A stretch of DNA of 64,000 bases, from NCBI GenBank assembly GCA_026770025.1, contig JAMXDE010000009.1:558001-622000 (forward strand), in the 5' to 3' direction. The translations under genes and the position numbers were made by a program. Positions 9,429-19,090 of this stretch are shown here, piece by piece. Within the stretch, counting starts at the first letter, position 1; every line of letters starts with the position of its first letter. The notes below the pieces were generated by a model. The model saw only the letters and a list, made by a program, of their open reading frames with translations, did no database searches and was not told where the DNA came from. Origin of the DNA: Craspedostauros australis. Taxonomy: Eukaryota > Bacillariophyta > Bacillariophyceae > Mastogloiales > Achnanthaceae.

Positions 9429-12400
9429 TTAACTTGTCGGCATGAGCTTGTGGTGGTTTCCCCTGTACACCTGCATCCTATCGTGCACCTTGAGATGCGT
9501 GTCGTTGAAGCACTTCGTACAAAGGCGAACGTGGATGGGTTCCTTGTCTGCTTCGGAGGGTGATGGGAAGATCTTGCATCCCTTGCAACCACCGCGTGTC
9601 CGCTGGATGCACAGGCTCGTTCCTTTCTTCTTGAATTTCGCCTGGTCTGACGGGGATGCCAACGACCAACAGCGGTCGCATGGCCCAACGGACGGGTGGA
9701 GCTTGTCGATGAACGTGTTGGGGCAACTTGTCTGCTGACCCTTCTTGTCGGACTGCCGCGGCGTGACATTCTTTATGATCTTGCCTGTTGATTCAATCTG
9801 TCGTGGCGCAAGTGCAGTCAGAGAGGTTTGGACACGGAGCTGTCGCGTCTCGGGACGTCGCAAACCACTCTGAGTGACAGGGCTTCTCGTGGTTCTGGAA
9901 GATGGAATCTTGCTGGGCGTCGTAGCCCCCTTGGGGTACGTCTTTGTTGCGGCTCTCTGGTCGGTGAGGAATTTGGGCGCGCTTTGCACTGTCAGCGGAG
10001 AGGCAGTTCGGCCCATGGGGCTGTTTGGGTGAGATGGATGCGGATGATGGGAGCTTCTGGCGGACGGAATTCGACTTGGCGTCGCGGCTCCTGAAGGGTA
10101 TTTTTTCTTGGCGGCTCGTTCGTCGGTGAGGAATCTGGGCGCGCTTTGCACTGTCAGCGGAGAGGCAGTTCGGCTCATGGGACTGTTTGGGCGAGAAGAA
10201 TGCGGATGATGGGAGCTTCTGGCGGACGGAATTCGACTTGGCGTCGCGGCTCCTGAAGGGTACTTTTTCTTGGCGGCTCGTTCGTCGGTGAGGAATCTGG
10301 GAGCGCTTTGTACCGTGAGGGGAGAGACGGTCCTTTGGGCCGGGCTACTCATCCGAGCCGAATGGGGAAGGCGCATTGGCCTTGTGGAAGGGATACGGCT
10401 GGATACCGTGGCCGATGTAGGATGCGTCTCGCTTGTCACAGTTTGATCAGCAGGTATCTTCGGAGCGCTCTGCACCGTGGCCGGTGACGCGGCTCGTCTG
10501 AGCGGGCTGTTCGTTCGAGACGAAGGAATGAGGCTCGGCGATGTGGCGCCGGTGGGATACGGGATGCGCGTTGCGCGCTTGTCGGTTTCGAACTTCGGCA
10601 GACGTGATTTGTGCTGTGCCTGCGTTCTTTTGGGCGACGGTGGCCTCTTCGTCGATTGGACAGAATGCGGCGTGGCGGGCCCCCCTCGTATTCTTCGCAT
10701 TTTCGCCCGCTCCTCAGTTAAGAATCGAGGCGCGAGATCCGGATAAATCTTCCTCGAAGAGCCCATCGTCGAGGCCTTGCTAGTTTGAGACCGTTCAGTT
10801 CCTTGCAAGGACTTCGCTTCTGTTGGAGATGGAGCGATTGGCGTTGCTGCATCCAGATCAAACTCAACCAACGCAGTGGAACCCACCGGAGACGGGCTGA
10901 GAGATGACACCGGCGATTCATGAGCGATCGGCGTTCGGCATGATTCATCCTTGGACACCGATTGCCACAAGGTCGACAGGCCTTCCAGTTTGTCGGCCAT
11001 CTTCGCCGCCGACTCAGGAACCTGGCGCTTGGTGTCACGCGCAGGAGTCGAAATGCCACCCGCTTCAGGCTGTTTTTCGGGTTCTGCGTCCCCAGCACCG
11101 GCTGTGCTTTCTTTGGTTCCATCTGTTTTGCCTGTGCCAGCGACTTTGGCACTGTCAATTGGAGGTGGAGATAATCCGCTTGTCGATTTCTGACGTTCGT
11201 TGCGCGCCGTCATCGATGGACTTCTTCCTTCTTCAGCCAAGCTGGAGACATCATGGGGCGATGGCTTCAATGAGGCGGATCGAGGATCCTCTTCTTGCCT
11301 TTGCTGGAGACCGCTTTCGGTCGTATCCGGCTTCAATTCGACCTCAATGGTACCATCCCCCTGTTGCGTTTGTTGAGAAGCGGTCTGAGGATGCTCGTCG
11401 GATTTGTTCGGTGTGTTGGCTGCGGCTGCTGCATCGATGGTTGTTGGATTTGATTGCTTCGCTGTATCATTGGTGCTCTGTTTGTCATATACTGCATCTT
11501 CTCCCACTTCAACGATCACCGTGCTGGATTCAAGTTCATTTCGGACCAGGTCAGTGGATGAAATACCGAGCTCAGCATCATCGTTGGTAGACGTCTGCTT
11601 TTGCATTTGTATTTGCGTTTGTGTGTGCACCTTCGTTTGTGCCAGATCCTCCGCATTTGTTTCCGTCGTCGTGAGCTGCGTTGATCCAGTTTCTGACTGT
11701 GCCTGCTTCATTTCTTCCTCTTGTCTTGCGGCGCCAACAGTAGCATCAACAACAGCACCGACAATCTCAGCCCCCCGATCAGTATTTGCCTTCTTCGCAT
11801 TGCTGTCTGTAGAGGCATCAGGTGCGGCCGTCTCATCACTGTTGTTCGAAGGTTGTTTCACCTGGTTCCTGACCATCGTGTCGTCGGACAATGTGGACGG
11901 CGGCGGCGGCGGTGGTTGTGGTGTCGTGGACTTGTCACTGGCGGCAACTGCTGCTTCGATATCAGGAACAGCATCCTGAGCCTGTCCATATTCCTTCTTT
12001 GTCGCCAGCGTGTTTTTTTCGTCCACGATCGCGTCAGCGACCGTGTTCGATTCCGACTTTGCGTTCACAGCTTCATTGGATGGAACATCAGTCGTGGCCG
12101 GAGCGTGGGCAACAGGTATTGCATCCGCTGCCGCACAAGATCCATGCTGTTCAACAGTACGAGCATTGTCCTGAGCTGGTTGCTGCCGCTCGGTTTGAGA
12201 TGCAGTGTTAGTAGCACCTCCGGGGATGTTGTTCTCCACGTCAATCCAAACATCAAGGCTATCGAAGGTCTCATCCAAGGACGCACCAGCTTGGGGCACC
12301 TCAGCCTGCGCAGGCACTGCTGCTGGCACTGGCGCGAAAGTGGCATCCGGTTGACGATCGACGAAGTCGTAGCTTTCAATATCCCCAGGCTTGCCGAGCC

Positions 12401-15400
12401 AGACATCATAGTTATCCTCGGACCTGGCATCATCGTTGGAAACCTCCTTTCGTTGAGGAGTCCTGGGCGGATTCTGTGCATCAGGGTTGGTTGGCGGCAC
12501 CCGCTTGTCACCGAGAATTCCAAGTACCTGCTGGCCCACACCTTCATCCTTGCTGCGGGATGCCGCAGGGCTTGCACGTAGAGGCGATTGGATGCGCCGG
12601 TGGTCGTCATCGCCAGAGTTCTGCTGGTTTCCACGATTGGAAGTTGTCTTGGCCTCAACGCTCTGATCTGTTTCGATCGATGGCGAACCAAAAGCGATTG
12701 ACCGAGTGGATGGGCTGGTTGCTCGGGGTGTTGCTTGTGCAGATGCGTTATCTCGACCACTCACCGTATCGGCCATTCCAGATCCATCCTGCCCTTCGAG
12801 CTTCTTCAACGCATCATCATCGATGAGACCCTGGTCTTGTACTGGAGGGTCTTGATATGGCTGGCTTTCGATCCTGGTGAGGTTCGCATCGTCATTGGAA
12901 GGAGTTTGTGGTTGCACAGGCGTCGCCTGGGTCACCTCTTCCGTCATTTTTGCTTGAGGAAGCTGCTTTTCCGCGGTGACTGGTGAATCAGAGACTCCAA
13001 ATGGCACAGTCTTAGAATCCTGTACATCTTTGTTTGGCGTGGCGGCTGTGGCAGATGCAGACAAGCTTGACGACTCATCCTTTCTTGGCTGCTGCTGCGG
13101 CGATCCAAGGTTGTGGGGTGATAGTAGTGTCTCGGGGAGATGCTCGTCTGTGCTGGGTGTAGATTCGTTGGCCCCATCAAGCGACGACTTCGTCGATTGG
13201 TCATGCTGCTTGCCGACGCTTAACCAAACATCAAAGCTGTCGTCCAACTGACCTTTACCTTCGTTCAGGAGCTCTGTGGGCTCAATCTGCTGATCGTTCC
13301 CAGTTGCCAGCTCAGCGTCTGATGAATCTTGAGTTGCTGCGTGATCAGGTTCGTCGGCGGTTTGCTTTGTAGCAATCCAAACATCGTAATCATCAGTGGA
13401 GTGTGCAGTCATTTCGGCGGACTGGTCGAAGTAATGCTCCACTTGTTGGGTGTCGATTTCTTCACTTACCCTGTCTGCCTCACCTTCTTCCTCCTGGGTG
13501 CTCTCGTGACCGTCTTTATTGATCATTGGCGAGGCAGCCACCAAAGGGAAGGACGCGCTTGACATCTCGCCTGCTGCGCTGTGATGTTCATGCTGTTTGG
13601 TTGGTGGTGTGCTTGACAAAGAGAACGGTTGATTTGGCGCATCAGCATCGGCTTCAGCAGCCACGGGTGTAGTTGCCGGTGTAGCTGCACCAGTAGTGAG
13701 AGGAGTAAAACTGAAAGCAGAGACTGACGATTTTGGGGTTGGTGGTGTTGGTGCGTTCTGCTTGGCCACGTCCTGCTTGGCCACGTCTGCGGATTTGTCA
13801 GCGATACCATCGGGAGAGGCCAAAAGTGTGGCGGTCGTTGGATGGTGTGATGCAGTAGTGCCCGGTTTGGCAATGGCATTCGGTAGGGCTGCGGCTGCAT
13901 CAGTCTTTTGCCCGAACGAAAATGTGGATGTTCCTTGGCTGAAGGTGGGCGTTGCTTGATTAAATGAGAGAGACGTTGGCCAACTTCCTGCTGGCGATGT
14001 CGTTGGTACTGGCGGAGGAGGCGGTGGAGGTGAGAACGTTGGTACCATTGCTGCTACCGGTGGGGTTGGCGGTACTGTAGCTGCCGATGCCGCTGTCGCT
14101 GCCGATGGTGCCCCTGTTGCTGCTGCTTCTACAGTCGCGCCGGCTGTTGCAAGTGCTGCCGCTGCGACTCCAGACTCCAAACCAGTAAGTTGTGTCGTTG
14201 ATGGCGCCGTCTGCGTTTCTTTCGGTGTTGTTTCTTCCGTCTGTGATCCCAATTCATTAACGAAGTCCTGCACTGATTGAAAGGCTGTGTTGAGATCCTG
14301 CACATCTGTTTCAGTCTCTTTCACGCTCTCAGCCTCATTTTCGACAGTCACCTTGCTTGCATGCGGTGAAGAGTCCGTGGCTGGGTAAACTTCCTTCGAG
14401 CCTGCAGATTCTTTAGCTTCATCAGCTAACGCGTCTTTCTTGGGAGGCGTCGAAGTGGCATCAGCATCACCATCACTGTCATCATGTGCTGCCACTGTCT
14501 GCAACCCCTGCTCAAGTGCGTTGTCACGGAGCTTATCATCCTTGATGATTTTGACATGGTCACCTTCAGGGTCTCCTCCAAATTCGATGAGTGCTTTGGC
14601 AGGGGAGGGATCAAGGAGTGCTGTACTGGCCGAAGAAGGTTGCTCGCTTTTGGAAGCTTCAGCAACAGAACTATCGAGAGCAGTCGTTTCCGTGTCCTTG
14701 GCCCCAAACGAGCTTGACTGTGGCTTGGGTGGAGTTGAGCTGTGTTCCGTTGCTTCAACTGTGCCTTCGGGGATTCTCTCTTTTTCAAGCTTGAGCCCAT
14801 CCTTGACATCACCACTGGACTCGTGCTCATCCGCGACAGGCTTCTCCGCGACTGGGGTTGAGTCCATCTGTTGCTGTTGTATGTCACCAGGTTCCTCCTG
14901 CTCCTTTGGTGGCTCGGGCAATGATTCATGCGGAGTCCCTTGAATTAGTCCATCGTGAGATTTGTGATCGGACTCTGTGGTGTCTCTCGCCGCAGATATT
15001 GATTCTGTACTCTGAGCTGTTTCCCCTGAAGTCTCTTTCGATAAAGATGCTGATGCAAGCTCCGGTGTCGGTTCTGGCGTTGGTACTGGTTCTGGCGATG
15101 GTGATGGTTCTGGCGTTGGTTCGTCGAGCGCATCTTGGGCTGACTCATTTGCAGATTCGTTGTGGGAGTCTGTCGTTGTTGTGGTCTCAACCGCCGACTG
15201 CAAGCTCTGCCCTGGCTCCTCTGTTCCCTGTGTGAATATTGACGTTGATGCAGGCCCCGGTACCGTTTCTTGTGTTGATGTCTGCACTGCCTCCAACACT
15301 GGCTCCTCAGCAGGTTCGTTTGCGGGTTTACGATCCAATTCTGGGGTATCGTTGGTTACAAATGCCGGTTCTTCCACAAGATCTGGCTCATCCAACAGCT

Positions 15401-16997
15401 CCGGTTCTTCCATCAACTCGGGCTCCCCCGGCTGCTGCTGCTTCAAGAGCCAAAGCTCGTAGTCATCGAGCTGATGTGTGCCGCCCTCGTCTGCAACTGG
15501 CTGTGGTTCTTCTGCTGGGACAGCAGTTGATGCTTCTTCTTGCTGCGGTTCTTCGAAAGCCTTGTCGTCGCTGTCGTGTTGTGGCATCCCGGTCCCCACT
15601 GCCGGCATTTCCTCAATCCGAGGCGACTGTGCCGGTGCTGTTTGCGAAAGCGCATACGATGGTTCGCCAGCTGGTGTCTCCGTTTTCATTGGCGCAGATG
15701 CGTCAGTAAGAACTTGATCATCACCTTCGCCATCCTTTCGTTCCTCGAGCTTCTCATGATCGCTATCACTCAACCCCAACGCATTTTGAAACTTCTCAGC
15801 TTGGCTGGGGGTGAAAGAAAAGGAATGATTCGCCGTTTTGGGCGTCACGTCGGAAACATCATCGTCGCTAAGGGCCGTGTTGCTGCGCAACATCGCAGGT
15901 TTCGTCTCCAGCTGCTCGGTTGGGATCAGATCAATCACTTCGCGAATCAATTCTGGAGAATGGAAGATACCAGAATCATCCAGGTCTTGCGACGCCACGG
16001 GTGAATGCGGTATCTCGTCAATCGCTTCATGAAAGATATCTTCTGCGCCATCGTCCCCCGTGTCTCTGCTGTCGAAATGAAGATGTACCGCGACACGGTC
16101 GTCAGAACGGTTGCCCCCTTTGGCCTTTTTGGAGGATGCTGTCGTCCGCCTGCGCTTCGATGTGACCACGGGGCTGTAGAGAAAGTCGTCATCACTGTAC
16201 GGGGATGCTTCGACCAAGCTGGAGACCTTCCTCCATCGTTTCCCCCCTGTAGTGAGTGCCCCAAGACTGTATTGCGCCGGCGTTGCCCACACCGACTTAT
16301 CCGATGGCATGGGCGTCGATAGCGGCACCATCCTCGAGTCCTTGAATTCATCGAGATCGAAATCCGAATCATCATCCGCACCGACGTCAAAGATGCTCTG
16401 CGATCCCGCATCGTAGATCTGGATGGCGCTGGATTGAGCGGTCTCATTGATCTTTCCCAGCTTCATCAAGCAGACAACGGACGGTCTGTGCTTGTTGAGA
16501 AGCTCATGGCACACCTCCCTGTGGCGCATCATGTACGTTGTGATGTCCTTCGACGAAACGCATTCTGTGATGCAGACGCGAATGCAAATGCAGACGCCCA
16601 TGCGGCAAATGTGCAAATGTGCAGTAGCGTATTGGAAACAACGAGGGGGATTAATGAGGATATGGATGAGCGCGGTTGAGTCAGATGGATGAATCAAGCT
16701 ATTGCGATGAATGGAAGCTTGCAAACATGAACTGTTTCCAAACATCGACGACTTGCAGAGAACGAAAGCTGACGCAAACGAAGCACCAACGTCACGTGAC
16801 ACCGCATACCTTCCTCTTTCCAACAACAGATCGCTGGGCTCACCTTCCATTTCAAACGATCCAAACGACGCATTCCCCGTGGACGACGCAGGTGACGACT
16901 GCGATGGTGTTGTCTTCACTCCTGCCTTCGCTGACGACCTTGCTGGCCGACGAGCGAACTCGTACTTCGCAGCTGCAGTCGAATAGAAACGAGTCAT
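9429..16997 (-). CDS. Very large disordered repeat protein with C-terminal Cys/His cluster (two exons), unknown function
   Basis: I read exon 1 as 16997-16810 and exon 2 as 16428-9429, joined in phase 2 across a 380-bp intron (GTATGC donor, CAATCCAG acceptor), giving about 2,395 residues; the intron is open in this frame, so it is inferred. Most of the protein is acidic and rich in Ser, Thr, Pro, Glu and Gln. Five copies of an Asp/Glu-x-Tyr/Phe/Leu-Asp/Glu-Val/Leu-Trp-Leu/Ile motif are encoded near 15.45, 13.38, 13.22, 12.40 and 12.25 kb. A basic Ser/Pro-rich segment with tandem 54-residue units is encoded at about 9.97-10.7 kb. The last ~80 residues hold CxxC pairs and a C-x4-H-x3-H, likely a zinc-binding module. 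The basic Pro/Ser repeats resemble microtubule-associated proteins in style only. The start is the first ATG; the frame continues two codons past a GTG upstream. Confidence 0.7.
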   Translation of the reverse strand: MTRFYSTAAAKYEFARRPARSSAKAGVKTTPSQSSPASSTGNASFGSFEMEGEPSDLLLERGRYAVSRDVGASFASAFVLCKSSMFGNSSCLQASIHRNSLIHPSDSTALIHILINPPRCFQYATAHLHICRMGVCICIRVCITECVSSKDITTYMMRHREVCHELLNKHRPSVVCLMKLGKINETAQSSAIQIYDAGSQSIFDVGADDDSDFDLDEFKDSRMVPLSTPMPSDKSVWATPAQYSLGALTTGGKRWRKVSSLVEASPYSDDDFLYSPVVTSKRRRTTASSKKAKGGNRSDDRVAVHLHFDSRDTGDDGAEDIFHEAIDEIPHSPVASQDLDDSGIFHSPELIREVIDLIPTEQLETKPAMLRSNTALSDDDVSDVTPKTANHSFSFTPSQAEKFQNALGLSDSDHEKLEERKDGEGDDQVLTDASAPMKTETPAGEPSYALSQTAPAQSPRIEEMPAVGTGMPQHDSDDKAFEEPQQEEASTAVPAEEPQPVADEGGTHQLDDYELWLLKQQQPGEPELMEEPELLDEPDLVEEPAFVTNDTPELDRKPANEPAEEPVLEAVQTSTQETVPGPASTSIFTQGTEEPGQSLQSAVETTTTTDSHNESANESAQDALDEPTPEPSPSPEPVPTPEPTPELASASLSKETSGETAQSTESISAARDTTESDHKSHDGLIQGTPHESLPEPPKEQEEPGDIQQQQMDSTPVAEKPVADEHESSGDVKDGLKLEKERIPEGTVEATEHSSTPPKPQSSSFGAKDTETTALDSSVAEASKSEQPSSASTALLDPSPAKALIEFGGDPEGDHVKIIKDDKLRDNALEQGLQTVAAHDDSDGDADATSTPPKKDALADEAKESAGSKEVYPATDSSPHASKVTVENEAESVKETETDVQDLNTAFQSVQDFVNELGSQTEETTPKETQTAPSTTQLTGLESGVAAAALATAGATVEAAATGAPSAATAASAATVPPTPPVAAMVPTFSPPPPPPPVPTTSPAGSWPTSLSFNQATPTFSQGTSTFSFGQKTDAAAALPNAIAKPGTTASHHPTTATLLASPDGIADKSADVAKQDVAKQNAPTPPTPKSSVSAFSFTPLTTGAATPATTPVAAEADADAPNQPFSLSSTPPTKQHEHHSAAGEMSSASFPLVAASPMINKDGHESTQEEEGEADRVSEEIDTQQVEHYFDQSAEMTAHSTDDYDVWIATKQTADEPDHAATQDSSDAELATGNDQQIEPTELLNEGKGQLDDSFDVWLSVGKQHDQSTKSSLDGANESTPSTDEHLPETLLSPHNLGSPQQQPRKDESSSLSASATAATPNKDVQDSKTVPFGVSDSPVTAEKQLPQAKMTEEVTQATPVQPQTPSNDDANLTRIESQPYQDPPVQDQGLIDDDALKKLEGQDGSGMADTVSGRDNASAQATPRATSPSTRSIAFGSPSIETDQSVEAKTTSNRGNQQNSGDDDHRRIQSPLRASPAASRSKDEGVGQQVLGILGDKRVPPTNPDAQNPPRTPQRKEVSNDDARSEDNYDVWLGKPGDIESYDFVDRQPDATFAPVPAAVPAQAEVPQAGASLDETFDSLDVWIDVENNIPGGATNTASQTERQQPAQDNARTVEQHGSCAAADAIPVAHAPATTDVPSNEAVNAKSESNTVADAIVDEKNTLATKKEYGQAQDAVPDIEAAVAASDKSTTPQPPPPPPSTLSDDTMVRNQVKQPSNNSDETAAPDASTDSNAKKANTDRGAEIVGAVVDATVGAARQEEEMKQAQSETGSTQLTTTETNAEDLAQTKVHTQTQIQMQKQTSTNDDAELGISSTDLVRNELESSTVIVEVGEDAVYDKQSTNDTAKQSNPTTIDAAAAANTPNKSDEHPQTASQQTQQGDGTIEVELKPDTTESGLQQRQEEDPRSASLKPSPHDVSSLAEEGRSPSMTARNERQKSTSGLSPPPIDSAKVAGTGKTDGTKESTAGAGDAEPEKQPEAGGISTPARDTKRQVPESAAKMADKLEGLSTLWQSVSKDESCRTPIAHESPVSSLSPSPVGSTALVEFDLDAATPIAPSPTEAKSLQGTERSQTSKASTMGSSRKIYPDLAPRFLTEERAKMRRIRGGPATPHSVQSTKRPPSPKRTQAQHKSRLPKFETDKRATRIPYPTGATSPSLIPSSRTNSPLRRAASPATVQSAPKIPADQTVTSETHPTSATVSSRIPSTRPMRLPHSARMSSPAQRTVSPLTVQSAPRFLTDERAAKKKYPSGAATPSRIPSARSSHHPHSSRPNSPMSRTASPLTVQSAPRFLTDERAAKKKYPSGAATPSRIPSARSSHHPHPSHPNSPMGRTASPLTVQSAPKFLTDQRAATKTYPKGATTPSKIPSSRTTRSPVTQSGLRRPETRQLRVQTSLTALAPRQIESTGKIIKNVTPRQSDKKGQQTSCPNTFIDKLHPSVGPCDRCWSLASPSDQAKFKKKGTSLCIQRTRGGCKGCKIFPSPSEADKEPIHVRLCTKCFNDTHLKVHDRMQVYRGNHHKLMPTS
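9970..10320 (-). repeat. 162-bp coding tandem repeats (54-residue units)
   Basis: At least two nearly identical 162-bp units, with diverged copies on either side up to about 10.7 kb. Each unit encodes a Ser-Ala-Pro-Arg/Lys-Phe-Leu-Thr-Asp start, a basic Ala-Ala-Lys-Lys-Lys-Tyr-Pro stretch and a Ser/Pro-rich end. The high similarity of the central units suggests recent unequal exchange. Confidence 0.7.
16429..16808 (-). other. Putative intron of the large repeat protein
   Basis: The sequence is open in frame, but its translation is Cys/Ile/His-rich and unlike the flanking acidic protein. A phase-2 donor (AAG/GTATGC) and a phase-2 acceptor (CAATCCAG/C) bound it. An alternative GTGAGC donor at 16843 has the wrong phase for this acceptor. 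Confidence 0.5.
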
Positions 16998-18214
16998 GGT
17001 CGTAATGTGCGTCACGCGGATGTTCTGAAGCTAAAGATTCAGTCTGGATCCACTGCGTCCCCAATGTCTGCTCGTGAGAGTATCTCTCTGTCTCAGCGTG
17101 AATGCAGCTGCCAATGGCCGATGCCCGGTGAAGGTAGCGAAGCTGAGCCACCTTGTGCGCTTTGTTGTGCTGCTTTGCTTGCTTTGACCTTGCAAATGAT
17201 CAATGAAAGTTGACGAGGTGGTCGGTAGCGTTGACCCCAATCCCAACTCCGACGCCAAAGAGGTATTATAAGTGCGGGTATGACACCACACTCGCATGTC
17301 TGGCTTCCGAGAACGCATGCAAGAGGCAGAGCCACGAAAGGACGGAGGCAAGCAGCCACGCATGGCGGTGTCTGGACCTGCTTGTTGCTCCTGTTGGCAG
17401 ATCCAAATTTGAATTTGGTTTGTGGTGTTTTTTCGACAAGTTTGTTTGGAGTCCCGGTAAATGCGATTGGTTCACGATTGACATCTTCGACTCGGACGAG
17501 CAACACACAAATCGAATTCTCCGACGTGTTTGATTTGGTCGCAACAGGCAGACATACAACAGAAACACGACTCAAACTGACAGATGAGCTCAAGACTATT
17601 GCAAACAGACAGACACATGGTTCGCCAGTGATGTGTTCGCCAATGTTCTCCTTCCAGTCCCGTGTTTGTTGGGGATGTCGAAAAGTCATTGAGTCGGAAA
17701 GATCGAACAGGTCGTGATGTCTGCGCGCTGGTGCGGTCATGCATTCTCCTTTCTCATCTCAATGGTCCAATCAGGAGGGAGTACGCGGCGGAACTCGCCA
17801 GAAATGCGCGCCAGCAGAACCTCGAAACGACACATCATGCGGAACTGATTCATCGTTGACGAACCACACACATGATCCAGCCAACTCATGGTGAAGCACA
17901 AAACAACGCGAAACTGCGCGAGTTGGCGGAAGCGATGACCAATCCCGTCATTGCGTGGCGAGGACGGAATGAAGTAATAAGTCCGCCGCCGTGGGTGCGC
18001 TGGCGATGACAGTGGAGTTGGAGCTACGAACCACAACCAACCAACAAAGTCAGACGACGGACGCAACAGACGTTGATGCAGACGAAGATGCAATGGTAAT
18101 TGGGATGGCCATGGCATCCCAGCAGGGTACTCGACTCTCCAGGACATTCATCCTCGGCAATGCTCACAATCTACAACCGTCACACTGAATACTACATCAG
18201 CCTGCTCAATCAAC
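16998..18214. other. Divergent intergenic region between the large repeat protein and the plastid cyclophilin
   Basis: About 1.2 kb, presumably carrying both promoters. A minus-strand open frame of about 215 codons (17740-17093) has an ATG but no recognisable domain and overlaps the expected promoter, so I do not call it. No repeats or RNA genes are evident. Confidence 0.4.
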
Positions 18215-19090
18215 ATGACCTCTACATCCCGATCGAACCGCTTCATCGCTGCATGCCTGCTGTGCGTGGCATTCATCATCCTCGCATCGCACAGCGCAGC
18301 TGCATTCACAGCCACCAGCACATCAGCAACAAGAATAAGGTCAATCCAGACCACGCAGAATCCATCATCATCCTCAACGTCCACTTCTTCGTCAACATCA
18401 TCAACAGCACTGTCGGCAGAAAGAGGATCGCGACGTCGCGAATTCTTCCGTGGCCTCAGACGCGTTGTGTTCGGAACCGCTGCTGCCACGACGTTGGCGT
18501 CACCCACGCTGGCAGCAGATGAAGGCATCGAGGGTGCCCGCATCATCGAGTTCCAAATCGCCAACCTGGATGGCGAAGTCGGCAAGACGGGAAGCGTCAA
18601 GATCCAAATGCGACCCGATTGGGCACCACGCGGCGTGCAGCGATTCACCGATCTGACGGATCAAGGCTTCTGGGACGGATGCCGATTCTTCCGCGTCCTG
18701 CCAGGCTTCATCGCCCAGTTCGGCATCAACGGCGATCCCAACGTGCAAGCCAAGTGGCGATCGGCCAGCCTTCCCGATGATCCGGTCAAGGTCACCAACG
18801 CACGAGGAACCGTGGTCTTTGCCACCGCAGGTCCCAACACGCGCACGAGCCAGATCTTCATCAACACGCGTGATCAAGGCAACGCCTTCCTCGACCGACA
18901 GGGCTTCTCCCCCATCGGTCAAGTCATCGAGGGCATGGACATCGTCGACACGCTCTACGCTGGCTACGGAGAGGGCGCACCGCAGGGTCGCGGCCCCAAC
19001 CAGGCGCTGATCCAGAAGAAGGGAAACGCCTACCTGGAGGAGTCGTACCCCAAGCTATCATACATCGCCAAGGCGGCCTCCGCACAGTGA
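18215..19090 (+). CDS. Cyclophilin-type peptidyl-prolyl isomerase, predicted thylakoid lumen
   Basis: 291 residues. Residues 1-30 form a secretory signal ending Ser-Ala-Ala-Ala before Phe31, the ASAF-type junction for complex plastids. A Ser/Thr-rich transit-like region follows. Then Arg-Arg-Arg-Glu-Phe-Phe (73-78) and a hydrophobic stretch ending in Ala-x-Ala near 100 look like a Tat signal to the thylakoid lumen. The cyclophilin domain covers about 110-280, with [13 protein letters not shown] (catalytic Arg, Phe and Gln) and Thr-Ser-Gln-Ile-Phe-Ile. The Trp that binds cyclosporin in human CypA is not evident. Lumenal cyclophilins assist folding and photosystem assembly. The start is the ATG that yields the signal peptide. 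Confidence 0.9.
   Translation: MTSTSRSNRFIAACLLCVAFIILASHSAAAFTATSTSATRIRSIQTTQNPSSSSTSTSSSTSSTALSAERGSRRREFFRGLRRVVFGTAAATTLASPTLAADEGIEGARIIEFQIANLDGEVGKTGSVKIQMRPDWAPRGVQRFTDLTDQGFWDGCRFFRVLPGFIAQFGINGDPNVQAKWRSASLPDDPVKVTNARGTVVFATAGPNTRTSQIFINTRDQGNAFLDRQGFSPIGQVIEGMDIVDTLYAGYGEGAPQGRGPNQALIQKKGNAYLEESYPKLSYIAKAASAQ

Noticed and set aside
10718..15717. Many 80-290 codon frames opposite or inside the large repeat gene
   Set aside because: They are shadows caused by repetitive, GC-rich, stop-poor coding sequence; the long minus-strand frame explains the region.
17093..17740. 215-codon minus-strand open frame
   Set aside because: Has an ATG but the composition looks random, there is no domain, and it occupies the promoter interval between two good genes.
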